DNA of 64,000 bases from an uncultured Bacteroidales bacterium (GTDB lineage: Bacteria > Bacteroidota > Bacteroidia > Bacteroidales > Paludibacteraceae), in contig CACZZL010000006.1 of NCBI GenBank assembly GCA_902785605.1, forward strand, positions 1 through 64,000, given 5' to 3'. This document shows, in pieces, positions 9,195 through 16,759 of the stretch; the first letter of the stretch is position 1, and the number at the start of each line of letters is the position of its first letter. The translations under genes were made by a program, and so were the position numbers. The notes under the pieces are model-generated. The model was not told the DNA's origin, ran no database searches, and was given only the letters and a program-made list of their open reading frames with translations.

Positions 9195-9985
9195 AGCCGT
9201 GGGTGCTGACATATAAGGATGCGAAATCGCTGGTGATATGCGGGGACATACATGGGGAGTTTGTACCGTTGGTTTATGAGATGTGTGTGCGATACGGAAT
9301 GCGGGATACGCTGGTGATTGTGGCCGGAGATTGCGGATTCGGGTTTGAAAAGCCGGGTGCGTATGATCAGGTGTTTCGGCGTATCGAGAAGCGTCTGACG
9401 CAGAACAACTGCTGGATAGCGATGGTGCGTGGTAATCATGACGACCCTGCGTATTTTGCGACGGATACGGCAGGACATACGGCTGTGGAGCACTTGCGTT
9501 GGAGGACAGTGCCGGACTATGCGGTGATTGAGGCTTGCGGACGAACGGTGCTGTGTGTCGGAGGTGCTGTGAGTGTGGATCGGCAGATTCGTTTGCAAGA
9601 GATGAGTCGGCATCCGGGGAAGGTGTATTACTGGCCGGATGAAGCAGTTCGGTATGATGCTCCGGCACTGGAGGCGATACGGGATGCCGGACTGAAAGTG
9701 GATATCGTGGTGAGTCATACGGCTCCGTCGTTCTGTGAGTTTCAGTCGAAAAGCGGATTGGCGAGTTGGGCAAAGGATGATCCGGGATTGATTGCGGAAT
9801 GTGAGGCAGAACGGCAGACGATGGATGCGATTTTGGCACATCTGAAGCGAGATGGACATCCGTTGGAGCGGTGGTACTATGGACATTTTCATAACTCGTG
9901 GCATAGCGAGATAGATGGTGTGTGGTACAAGATGCTGGATATTATGGAGTTGCTGGAGGTGCCGAGGATAAAAGAAGAAAATTAA
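9191..9985 (+). CDS. Calcineurin-like metallophosphoesterase
   Basis: A 264-aa soluble enzyme with the full metallophosphoesterase motif set: GDIHGE (18-23), GDCGFGF, GNHDD, SHTAP and GHFH. These ligands bind two metal ions and hydrolyse phosphoesters. The start overlaps the nucleotidyltransferase stop by 4 nt (ATGA), so the two are probably translationally coupled. A phosphoesterase that could reverse or regulate nucleotide transfer beside a nucleotidyltransferase is suggestive, but the substrate cannot be read from the sequence. wecB follows after only 7 nt and might share the transcript. Confidence 0.85.
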   Translation: MKPWVLTYKDAKSLVICGDIHGEFVPLVYEMCVRYGMRDTLVIVAGDCGFGFEKPGAYDQVFRRIEKRLTQNNCWIAMVRGNHDDPAYFATDTAGHTAVEHLRWRTVPDYAVIEACGRTVLCVGGAVSVDRQIRLQEMSRHPGKVYYWPDEAVRYDAPALEAIRDAGLKVDIVVSHTAPSFCEFQSKSGLASWAKDDPGLIAECEAERQTMDAILAHLKRDGHPLERWYYGHFHNSWHSEIDGVWYKMLDIMELLEVPRIKEEN

Positions 9986-9992
9986 ATAGAAT

Positions 9993-11207
9993 ATGAAAAT
10001 AACATTGATTGCAGGTGCGCGACCCAATTTTATGAAGGTGGCACCGATTATTAAGGCGATTAAGGCGCATAACGAGGGGTTACCGGTTACGGGTGACGGG
10101 TTACGGGATGCAAACAAGCGGATCGAGTATCGCTTGGTGCATACAGGGCAGCACTATGACAAGAACATGAGTGACACGTTCTTTGAGGAGTTGGGCATTC
10201 CGGCTCCGAACGTGAACCTCGGTTGTGGTGGTGGTTCGCAAGCGGAACAAACGGCTGCTATCATGGTGGCGTTTGAGAAGGAACTCATGGCGCATCCGGC
10301 CGATGTGGTGCTGGTTGTGGGCGATGTGACAAGCACGATGGCTTGCTCGATTGTGGCGAAGAAACTGAACACGAAAGTGTGCCATGTGGAGGCAGGAATA
10401 CGAAGCTGGGACTTGACGATGCCGGAGGAAATCAACCGCATGGTGACGGACAGTTTGGCGGATTATATGTTTACCACATCAGACGTTGCTAATCGAAATT
10501 TAATTCGGCAGGGAGCCGAATTGGTTACGGGTTACGGGTTACAGGTTACGGGAGAGCGCATTCTGCCCGAAGACAAGTATGCGAACCAGCGTGTGCAGCA
10601 ACGGGTTTGGCATGTGGGGAATGTGATGATAGATACGCTGTTGGCGAACAGAGCACGGTTCAGGAAGCCTGATGTGTGGGACGAGTTGGGGCTAAAGCCT
10701 CAGGAGTTTGTGGTGATGACGATGCACCGTCCGGCTAATGTGGACGAGGAGAACCATCTGCGTGCCATGATGGAGCAAATCATTGATAATGTGCATAATT
10801 TGCCGGTGATCTTCCCGATACATCCCCGTACAGCCAAGTTGTTCTACGGACTCTGGGGCGATGAGGCTGAATTGGCAAAACGGCTGCCAAACCTCCATAT
10901 CGTTGAGCCGATGGGATACTTAGAGTTCAATTATCTGGTGGAACGCGCGAAAGCAGTGGTGACTGACAGCGGTGGTATTACCGAAGAGACGACGGTGATG
11001 GGTGTACCGTGTATCACCTTGCGCGACAATACCGAACGTCCGGAGACGTGTACCGTAGGGACAAATGAACTCATCGGCACGAATCCTGCGGCTATCAAAC
11101 CGGCATTGGACAAGCTGTTTGCCGGAGAGTGGAAGAAAGGTGCGATTCCGGAACTCTGGGATGGGCACACGGCTGAGCGAATCATCGCGATTCTCGCAGA
11201 TCTGTGA
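9993..11207 (+). CDS. wecB: UDP-N-acetylglucosamine 2-epimerase (non-hydrolysing)
   Basis: A 404-aa cytosolic enzyme interconverting UDP-GlcNAc and UDP-ManNAc for surface polysaccharide synthesis. Family motifs are visible: AGARPNFMK at the N-terminus, HTGQHYD, GDVTSTMA, VEAGIRS, PEEINR, MHRPANVD and DSGGITEE. It is slightly longer than typical members (about 370-380 aa). The excess is explained by two short in-frame tracts of GGTTAC-type repeats (10077-10109 and 10523-10552) that encode VTGDGLRD and VTGYGLQVTG in surface-loop positions. It ends at a strong terminator shared with glyQS. Confidence 0.93.
   Translation: MKITLIAGARPNFMKVAPIIKAIKAHNEGLPVTGDGLRDANKRIEYRLVHTGQHYDKNMSDTFFEELGIPAPNVNLGCGGGSQAEQTAAIMVAFEKELMAHPADVVLVVGDVTSTMACSIVAKKLNTKVCHVEAGIRSWDLTMPEEINRMVTDSLADYMFTTSDVANRNLIRQGAELVTGYGLQVTGERILPEDKYANQRVQQRVWHVGNVMIDTLLANRARFRKPDVWDELGLKPQEFVVMTMHRPANVDEENHLRAMMEQIIDNVHNLPVIFPIHPRTAKLFYGLWGDEAELAKRLPNLHIVEPMGYLEFNYLVERAKAVVTDSGGITEETTVMGVPCITLRDNTERPETCTVGTNELIGTNPAAIKPALDKLFAGEWKKGAIPELWDGHTAERIIAILADL
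10077..10109 (+). repeat. GGTTACGGG-type repeat inside wecB (first)
   Basis: Degenerate units of GGTTAC(C/G)GG lie in frame near codons 29-39 and code for LPVTGDGLRD. They fall just before the conserved HTGQHYD region, in a position where epimerases vary in length. Confidence 0.7.
10523..10552 (+). repeat. GGTTACGGG-type repeat inside wecB (second)
   Basis: Four near-identical units of GGTTACGG/GGTTACAG encode VTGYGLQVTG at about codons 177-187, between the conserved NLIRQG and WHVGN segments. Confidence 0.75.
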
Positions 11208-11214
11208 TATGTGT

Positions 11215-11252
11215 AAAAAAACCAACGTACCTTTTGGCACGTTGGTTTTTTT
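11215..11252. terminator. Bidirectional terminator between wecB and glyQS
   Basis: An inverted repeat AACCAACGT(A)CC / GG(C)ACGTTGGTT with a TTTT loop is flanked by an A-run on the left and a T-run on the right. It can therefore end transcripts from both convergent genes. Confidence 0.85.
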
Positions 11253-11267
11253 CATTTACCCATTCAC

Positions 11268-12839
11268 TCACTCGTTTGTGTCCTCGAAGGAGTCACCGAC
11301 GATTTTGCGGTAGAGTTCCTTCGGATCGGTAGCTTTGCGGATGATCTCGTGCAGGTCCTCGATCTTAACACGATCCTGGGTCATGGTGTCACGGTAACGA
11401 ACAGTGACGCAACCATCTTTCTCGGTATCGTGGTCAACGGTGATACAGAACGGTGTTCCGACTGCGTCTTGACGACGGTAACGCTTACCGATGGAGTCTT
11501 TCTCGTCGTACGCTACCTTGAAGTCGAACTTGAGTTCGTTCATGATCTCGCGGGCTTTCTCCGGCAGTCCGTCTTTCTTAACGAGCGGCATGATACAAGC
11601 CTTCACCGGAGCCAGTACGGCCGGAAGGTGCAGAACGACACGCGTGTCGCCGCCTTCAAGTTGTTGCTCTTCGTATGCCGAACACATGACGGAGAGGAAC
11701 ATACGATCCACACCGATGGATGTCTCGATGACGTACGGGGTGTAGGATTGGTTGAGCTCCGGATCGAAGTACTCGATCTTCTTTCCGCTGTATTTAGCGT
11801 GGCTGCTCAGGTCGAAGTTGGTACGGCTGTGGATACCCTCCACCTCCTTGAAGCCAAACGGCATGAGGAACTCGATGTCGGTAGCGGCATTGGCATAGTG
11901 TGCCAATTTGTCATGATCGTGGAAACGATATTTCTCGTCACCGAGACCCAGCGCTTTGTGCCATTTGAGACGGAATTGCTTCCAGTGCTCAAACCACTTG
12001 AGTTCCTCACCCGGGCGAACGAAGAACTGCATCTCCATTTGTTCGAACTCACGCATACGGAAGATGAACTGACGCGCTACGATCTCGTTACGGAACGCCT
12101 TACCGATCTGTGCGATACCGAACGGAATCTTCATACGGCCGGTTTTCTGGACGTTAAGGAAGTTGACAAAGATACCCTGTGCGGTTTCCGGACGGAGGTA
12201 GATCTTCATCGCACCGTCAGCGGTGGAGCCCATTTCGGTGGAGAACATGAGGTTGAACTGACGTACGTCTGTCCAGTTACGTGTACCGCTGATGGGGCAA
12301 ACGATCTCCTCGTCGAGGATGATCTGCTTGAGTTCGTCGAGGTTGTTATCGTTCATTGCCTTGGCAAAACGCTCGTGCAGCGCTTCGCGTTTAGCGATAT
12401 GCTCTTTGACACGCTCGTTGGTGGCTTTGAACATCTCTTCGTCAAAGCTCTCGCCGAAACGTTTGCGTGCTTTCTCAACCTCTTTGGCGATTTTCTCGTC
12501 GTACTTGGCAATCTGATCTTCGATCAGTACATCTGCGCGGTAACGTTTCTTGGAGTCGCGGTTATCAATCAACGGATCGTTGAACGCGTCCACGTGACCG
12601 GATGCTTTCCAGGTCGTCGGGTGCATGAAAATAGCGGCATCGATACCGACGATGTTCTCATGCAGCAGCGTCATCGAATCCCACCAATAACGCTTGATGT
12701 TGTTCTTCAACTCGACACCGTTCTGACCATAGTCATACACAGCGCCCAGACCATCGTAGATCTCGCTGGACGGGAAAACAAATCCGTACTCCTTGCAATG
12801 CGCTACGATTTTTTTGAATGTTTCTTCTTGTGTTGCCAT
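11268..12839 (-). CDS. glyQS: Glycine--tRNA ligase (class II, single chain)
   Basis: A 523-aa homodimer-type glycyl-tRNA synthetase that charges tRNA-Gly in the cytosol. Visible features are the N-terminal FPSSEIYDG...YDYGQNGVELK, the class II motif 2 region FRNEIVARQFIFRMREFEQMEMQ in pieces, the RPETAQGIF segment and the C-terminal anticodon-binding domain starting near LPAVLAPVK. Length and motif order are normal. Its promoter lies at 12915-12946. The leader between contains a CATTTACCAT-type repeat tract. A 511-aa open frame on the opposite strand is a shadow of this gene. Confidence 0.96.
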   Translation of the reverse strand: MATQEETFKKIVAHCKEYGFVFPSSEIYDGLGAVYDYGQNGVELKNNIKRYWWDSMTLLHENIVGIDAAIFMHPTTWKASGHVDAFNDPLIDNRDSKKRYRADVLIEDQIAKYDEKIAKEVEKARKRFGESFDEEMFKATNERVKEHIAKREALHERFAKAMNDNNLDELKQIILDEEIVCPISGTRNWTDVRQFNLMFSTEMGSTADGAMKIYLRPETAQGIFVNFLNVQKTGRMKIPFGIAQIGKAFRNEIVARQFIFRMREFEQMEMQFFVRPGEELKWFEHWKQFRLKWHKALGLGDEKYRFHDHDKLAHYANAATDIEFLMPFGFKEVEGIHSRTNFDLSSHAKYSGKKIEYFDPELNQSYTPYVIETSIGVDRMFLSVMCSAYEEQQLEGGDTRVVLHLPAVLAPVKACIMPLVKKDGLPEKAREIMNELKFDFKVAYDEKDSIGKRYRRQDAVGTPFCITVDHDTEKDGCVTVRYRDTMTQDRVKIEDLHEIIRKATDPKELYRKIVGDSFEDTNE

Positions 12840-12847
12840 AAAAACTA

Positions 12848-12899
12848 TTTACAATTTAATCATTTACCATGTACCATTTATTGAACCATTTAGTCATTG
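12848..12899. repeat. CATTTACCATGTACCATT repeat in the glyQS leader
   Basis: Repeated CATTTA/ACCATT units sit between the glyQS start and its promoter, so they would lie in the 5' untranslated region of the mRNA. They belong to the dispersed short-period tracts. Confidence 0.6.
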
Positions 12900-12914
12900 G
12901 GTCAATTTTGCCTG

Positions 12915-12946
12915 CAAAATTACTGCTTTTTTTTGATATATGCAAG
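12915..12946 (-). promoter_or_regulatory. glyQS promoter
   Basis: On the minus strand TTGCATATATC is followed, after an A-rich spacer, by TAATTTTG. This is the Bacteroidota -33/-7 pair with the extended -33 box common in this window. Confidence 0.8.
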
Positions 12947-12993
12947 AGTTTGGCATAATTATTGCACATATTTTTCTATAAATTGGAAGAATT

Positions 12994-14742
12994 ATGCGAA
13001 AAATTGTCTCTGTATTAGTAGCATTGATGTGCATAGGAGCTGCAAGCGCATGTATGAAGAAAAGCGTTCCGTCAGTGGTTGGAGATCAGCCGCTCACCGT
13101 GATCGTGATGGATACGACGCAAGCATTGCTGCCGGAAGCGCAAGTGAAAATAGGTGAACAGAGTTTTACCACCTCTTTTGATGGCCGTATTGTGTTAGAA
13201 CCCGAGCAAATCAAGGGTGTAAGCACGATTGTCATCAGTTGCGAAGGCTATGAGAGTCGCAAGGTGCGTCCGGAGGCATCTCCGCTGATTGTGCGTTTGA
13301 CACCTAAACGTGTGAAGGAGAGTAGGGTTAGCGGCAGTGGCAAGGACCGGATGCTTACCGGTGGCCGTCCTGTACGCACCGAAGCGCTTTACTCCTATGC
13401 CAAGACATCGGCTGTTATGGTTGAGGACGAAGCGGTTTTGGCAGAAGCAGCTGATCATATAGTGGTTGGATACGGAGGAGTCGTCAATCAGGTCTCTGCC
13501 GGTAAACTGACAGCCGGAGAAGTGAACGATTTTACGAAGTGGTACTTCTGGCCGACGGTGCTTGATAGCACGCATAAGGCGTTTATCCAGACCTGGGGCA
13601 TCGCGCCTCGTCATCGGTACACGGTGCAGGTGAAGAACCAAGCCGGTTATCCTGTTGTCAATTATCCGGTTAACCTGACGGACCAACAAGGTAATACCCT
13701 ATTCCAAGCCATGACGGATAATACCGGTAAAGCGGAGCTGTGGAATGGGTTACGGGTTACCGGTTACGGGGTACAGGTTAACGGTGAATGGAAAGAGGGG
13801 TTGAATACGATGGTGGTGGATGAACCGTGTGACGCTCCGGAAGGAGTAGATGTGGTGTTCGTGTTCGACGCGACGGGTTCGATGGGTGATGAGTTGCACT
13901 ATCTGCAAGCGGAGATGAAAGATGTGATCGCTCGTGCCAAAGATGCGACCGGAGGTTTGGCTATCCGTACCGGTGCTGTCGTTTATCGTGATCACGGAGA
14001 TGAGTACCTCACCCGTATCTCGCGTTTGACGGATGACATCAGCATCACGCAGTCGTTTATCGACAAGCAGCAAGCGTCTGGTGGAGGTGATTTTCCGGAG
14101 GCTGTTCCCGAGGCATTGATGGCAGCTCTGAACAGCGTCGGATGGGATGCTGAGGCGCGTGCACGCATTGTGTTCCTTATCTTGGACGCGCCTTGTCATA
14201 GCGATTCGGCTACGGTTGCCCTGCTGCATGAGCAAGTGTTCAATGCCGCTGCGCAAGGAGTGCGTATTGTCCCCGTTGTCTGCAGCGGATTGGACAAGAG
14301 CGGCGAGTATCTGATGCGCGCTATCGCATTGGCTACCAACGGCACGTCCTTTTTCCTTACCGATGACTCGGGAATCGGACATGCGCATCTCAAACCGACA
14401 ACCGACAGCCTTCAAGTGGAGCACCTGAACGATATGCTCGTGCGAACGATTGTAGAGTTCAGTACGATGCCCGGTTGTGAGAATGAAGAGATGAGCGAAC
14501 TAGCGAATGAAGGGTTGAACGAGGATTTTATTCCGAATCCGTTTGACGCTAACGATCTGCAGAATGATCCTTCTATCCCGCATGGTCCCGGTGTGCACTA
14601 CCTGTTGGATGTGTCCGGCAAACTGCTTGGGATCTACGAGGGGGAGATAGAGGATGTGCGGACAGATGGCCTGCCGAGAGGTATCTATTTCATCAAGACA
14701 TATAGTAACGGACAGTGGTTTACTAAAAAGATATTGGTATGA
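12994..14742 (+). CDS. VWA-domain lipoprotein with T9SS-like C-terminal domain
   Basis: A 582-aa exported protein. Residues 1-20 form a signal ending in GAASAC, a lipobox-like site with Cys20. A CarbopepD-like beta segment (about 30-110) follows. The von Willebrand A domain (about 285-490) has the metal-site motif as DATGS, with Thr where Ser is usual (DxSxS). The last 40 residues (LPRGIYFIKTYSNGQ, then KKILV) match the type A C-terminal sorting domain of the type IX secretion system. A GGTTACGGG repeat at 13747-13784 encodes RVTGYGVQVNG just before the VWA domain. It overlaps the hydrolase downstream by 4 nt. The role is unknown; adhesion or protein binding at the surface is likely. Confidence 0.8.
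   Translation: MRKIVSVLVALMCIGAASACMKKSVPSVVGDQPLTVIVMDTTQALLPEAQVKIGEQSFTTSFDGRIVLEPEQIKGVSTIVISCEGYESRKVRPEASPLIVRLTPKRVKESRVSGSGKDRMLTGGRPVRTEALYSYAKTSAVMVEDEAVLAEAADHIVVGYGGVVNQVSAGKLTAGEVNDFTKWYFWPTVLDSTHKAFIQTWGIAPRHRYTVQVKNQAGYPVVNYPVNLTDQQGNTLFQAMTDNTGKAELWNGLRVTGYGVQVNGEWKEGLNTMVVDEPCDAPEGVDVVFVFDATGSMGDELHYLQAEMKDVIARAKDATGGLAIRTGAVVYRDHGDEYLTRISRLTDDISITQSFIDKQQASGGGDFPEAVPEALMAALNSVGWDAEARARIVFLILDAPCHSDSATVALLHEQVFNAAAQGVRIVPVVCSGLDKSGEYLMRAIALATNGTSFFLTDDSGIGHAHLKPTTDSLQVEHLNDMLVRTIVEFSTMPGCENEEMSELANEGLNEDFIPNPFDANDLQNDPSIPHGPGVHYLLDVSGKLLGIYEGEIEDVRTDGLPRGIYFIKTYSNGQWFTKKILV
13747..13784 (+). repeat. GGTTACGGG-type repeat in the VWA lipoprotein gene
   Basis: Units of GGTTACGGG / GGTTACCGG / GGTACAGG lie in frame and encode LRVTGYGVQVNG. 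This is almost the same peptide as the second wecB tract (VTGYGLQVTG), although the host proteins are unrelated. Confidence 0.75.
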
Positions 14743-15818
14743 GAAAATCCATATTCATTCTATCGTTATGCGCCTTGTGCTTGAGCCTTCCGCTTTCTGC
14801 GGAGGTGCTGGAGCGCGGGGTGTTGTATCGTTCGGTGGATCAGCACGGTGATTCGCTGACAGTCTCCGGACGACTGATGGTGCCACAGGACAGCACGCCC
14901 AAGGGCATTATGCTGATTCCGCATTACACTATTTTTTGCAATGACGAAGCTCCTTCGAACAACCCTACGCACGATGCGAAGGTGTTCCGGGATGATTACG
15001 TGGTCCTGCAACCGGATTACGTGGGTTACGGAGTGACGGTGGCTCGTACGCATCCGTACTTATACGGTGAACTGGCAGCACGTAACACCGTCGATCTGTA
15101 TCTGGCAATGCTGCCGGTACTGGACAGTATGGCGCTGGGTATCCCGCTGGATAGTGTGTATATACTCGGTTACTCGCAAGGTGGTGCGACTGCGCTGTGG
15201 ACGCTCAAACTGATTGAGGAGCAATACGCAGACCGGATTCATGTGAAACGCTGCTTTGCTGGAGGTGGGCCGTATGACGTAGCGGCAACCTTCGACGAGT
15301 CATCCCTCTCGCTCCAATACGCCATGCCGATGATTATTCCTATTCTGGTGATGGGTACTTCCGCTTCGTATGATCTGGATCTGGAGCAGGATTATTTCTT
15401 CACTCCTGCGCTGCAACGTGCGTATGCCAAGTGGATTGAACCGAAGAACACCAAGCCGCTGGATATCTATTTTCGGATGCCGGTTCATCTGCGCAGTCAT
15501 TGGTTAACACCGCAAGCGATGGACAAGACGCTGCCGCAGACACAACGTTTTTACGCGGGGTTGTTGCGCTCCAGTCTGGTGCATTATCCGGTGTTGGAGA
15601 ACGATACGGACAGTATCATCCCGACATGGAAACCCCAGGCACCGCTTTATATCTTCCATTCTACCAACGATGATGTCGTCACCGTCCGTTGCTCGCAACA
15701 CCTGCAGCGCTGCTATGGAGACCAACCGAACATCATCTGGGATTTTGGCCGATATGGTCATCATATACAAGCTGTACGCGTGTATGTGGACCATGTAATG
15801 CAGCTTTTGGAAGAATAA
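14739..15818 (+). CDS. Secreted alpha/beta hydrolase
   Basis: A 359-aa protein with a signal peptide (about 1-21) and an alpha/beta-hydrolase fold. The nucleophile elbow is GYSQGG (about residue 147), a likely acid is in HSTNDDVV and a late His in GRYGHH. The lid segments resemble secretory lipase or prolyl-oligopeptidase-like esterases. The start overlaps the VWA lipoprotein stop by 4 nt, so the two probably form one unit. The substrate is unknown. Confidence 0.8.
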   Translation: MRKSIFILSLCALCLSLPLSAEVLERGVLYRSVDQHGDSLTVSGRLMVPQDSTPKGIMLIPHYTIFCNDEAPSNNPTHDAKVFRDDYVVLQPDYVGYGVTVARTHPYLYGELAARNTVDLYLAMLPVLDSMALGIPLDSVYILGYSQGGATALWTLKLIEEQYADRIHVKRCFAGGGPYDVAATFDESSLSLQYAMPMIIPILVMGTSASYDLDLEQDYFFTPALQRAYAKWIEPKNTKPLDIYFRMPVHLRSHWLTPQAMDKTLPQTQRFYAGLLRSSLVHYPVLENDTDSIIPTWKPQAPLYIFHSTNDDVVTVRCSQHLQRCYGDQPNIIWDFGRYGHHIQAVRVYVDHVMQLLEE

Positions 15819-15829
15819 TTGCACATTTA

Positions 15830-15861
15830 TTTGCACAATTCAAAATTTTTTCGTACCTTTG
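15830..15861 (+). promoter_or_regulatory. Promoter of the small membrane protein / OmpH unit
   Basis: TTTG (15830-15833) and TACCTTTG (15854-15861) with a 20-nt gap, 26 nt before the next start. Confidence 0.8.
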
Positions 15862-15887
15862 CAGCCGAAATGCAGTCGAAATAGTTT

Positions 15888-16118
15888 ATGCGTATATCTG
15901 TGTGGATTATAATAGGGATTACAGTAGGGCTGTTGCTCCTGGCAATGGTGCTTCTTTGTGTGGGTGTTATCCTGCGCAAAGATCATTCGTTCCGCTCGCA
16001 GCATATCAGCGAAAACAAGCGGATGAAGGAGGATAAGATTCATTGCGCTAAGGCTCAGGACCGCGAAGCGCAACGAGCGAATACAAAGAAAATAGATGTA
16101 AAAAATATAGATTTATGA
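15888..16118 (+). CDS. Small conserved membrane protein
   Basis: A 76-aa protein with one N-terminal membrane helix (about residues 5-28) and a basic tail. The tail contains HISENKRMKEDKIHC and AQDREAQR, a pattern I recall from small uncharacterised Bacteroidota membrane proteins (HIxxNKxMRxxxIxC...QDxxAR). It has its own promoter, and its stop overlaps the OmpH-like start (TTATGA), so the two are probably co-translated. Function is unknown. Confidence 0.75.
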   Translation: MRISVWIIIGITVGLLLLAMVLLCVGVILRKDHSFRSQHISENKRMKEDKIHCAKAQDREAQRANTKKIDVKNIDL

Positions 16119-16756
16119 AAAAAGTAAATTATGCCATTATCGTTGAGTCGATTTTAGCTATCGCTATCGTAGTGTTGTATGTGTTCTATTTTGTAGGCAA
16201 CCCGTTTGCAAAGAAAACCACCGTAGATGACATAGAGGCTACCGGTGAGAAGATTCCGGTTGCTGTAGTGAATACGGACTCGATCATCAAACATTACACC
16301 TTTGCTGTCGAAGCGCAGGATAAACTGATGAACCAATACGAGGAATCGACGCTCAAGTTGGATACCAAACTGAAAACGTTCCAGAAAGAGTACGAGACTT
16401 TCCAGCAGGATGTGATCAATTTCCAACGCAAACTGGAGGCAGGTGCATTCCTGAGCCGTGAGCGTGCTGAGAGCGAGCAGATGCGTCTGCAGAAGAAAGA
16501 GCAGCAACTGATGGCTAAACAGCAGGAGCTGGAGAATCTTCGTCAGCAGTTAACCAACGATTTCATGGAGCAGCAGGCTCAGTTGACCCAACAGTTAACA
16601 GACTCTGTTCAATCGTACTTGCGTGAGTACAACGCAGACGGACATATCCATCTCATTCTCAATGATGCTGTACTGATGGAGAAAGTAGCCGGTTACGATA
16701 TCACCGACAAGGTGATCGAGGGACTGAACGCACGTTCGGCGAAGGCTGAAAAGTAA
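16115..16756 (+). CDS. OmpH/Skp-family periplasmic chaperone-like protein
   Basis: A 213-aa protein with an N-terminal membrane anchor or uncleaved signal (about 7-27), the Skp-type start VAVVNTDSII, a long coiled coil rich in Gln, Glu and Lys (about 75-165) and the usual C-terminal segment. Skp-like proteins hold unfolded outer-membrane proteins in the periplasm. The following gene is an outer-membrane barrel, which fits. It is probably tethered to the inner membrane. Confidence 0.85.
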   Translation: MKKVNYAIIVESILAIAIVVLYVFYFVGNPFAKKTTVDDIEATGEKIPVAVVNTDSIIKHYTFAVEAQDKLMNQYEESTLKLDTKLKTFQKEYETFQQDVINFQRKLEAGAFLSRERAESEQMRLQKKEQQLMAKQQELENLRQQLTNDFMEQQAQLTQQLTDSVQSYLREYNADGHIHLILNDAVLMEKVAGYDITDKVIEGLNARSAKAEK

Positions 16757-16759
16757 AGA

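Noticed and set aside
8837-10117. 426-aa open frame on the minus strand
   Set aside because: It is antisense to the nucleotidyltransferase and phosphoesterase genes, whose motifs are clear. The composition is His/Arg/Pro-rich without domains.
11349-12884. 511-aa open frame on the plus strand
   Set aside because: It lies antisense to glycyl-tRNA synthetase, has no promoter or family motifs, and arises from the codon bias of the real gene.
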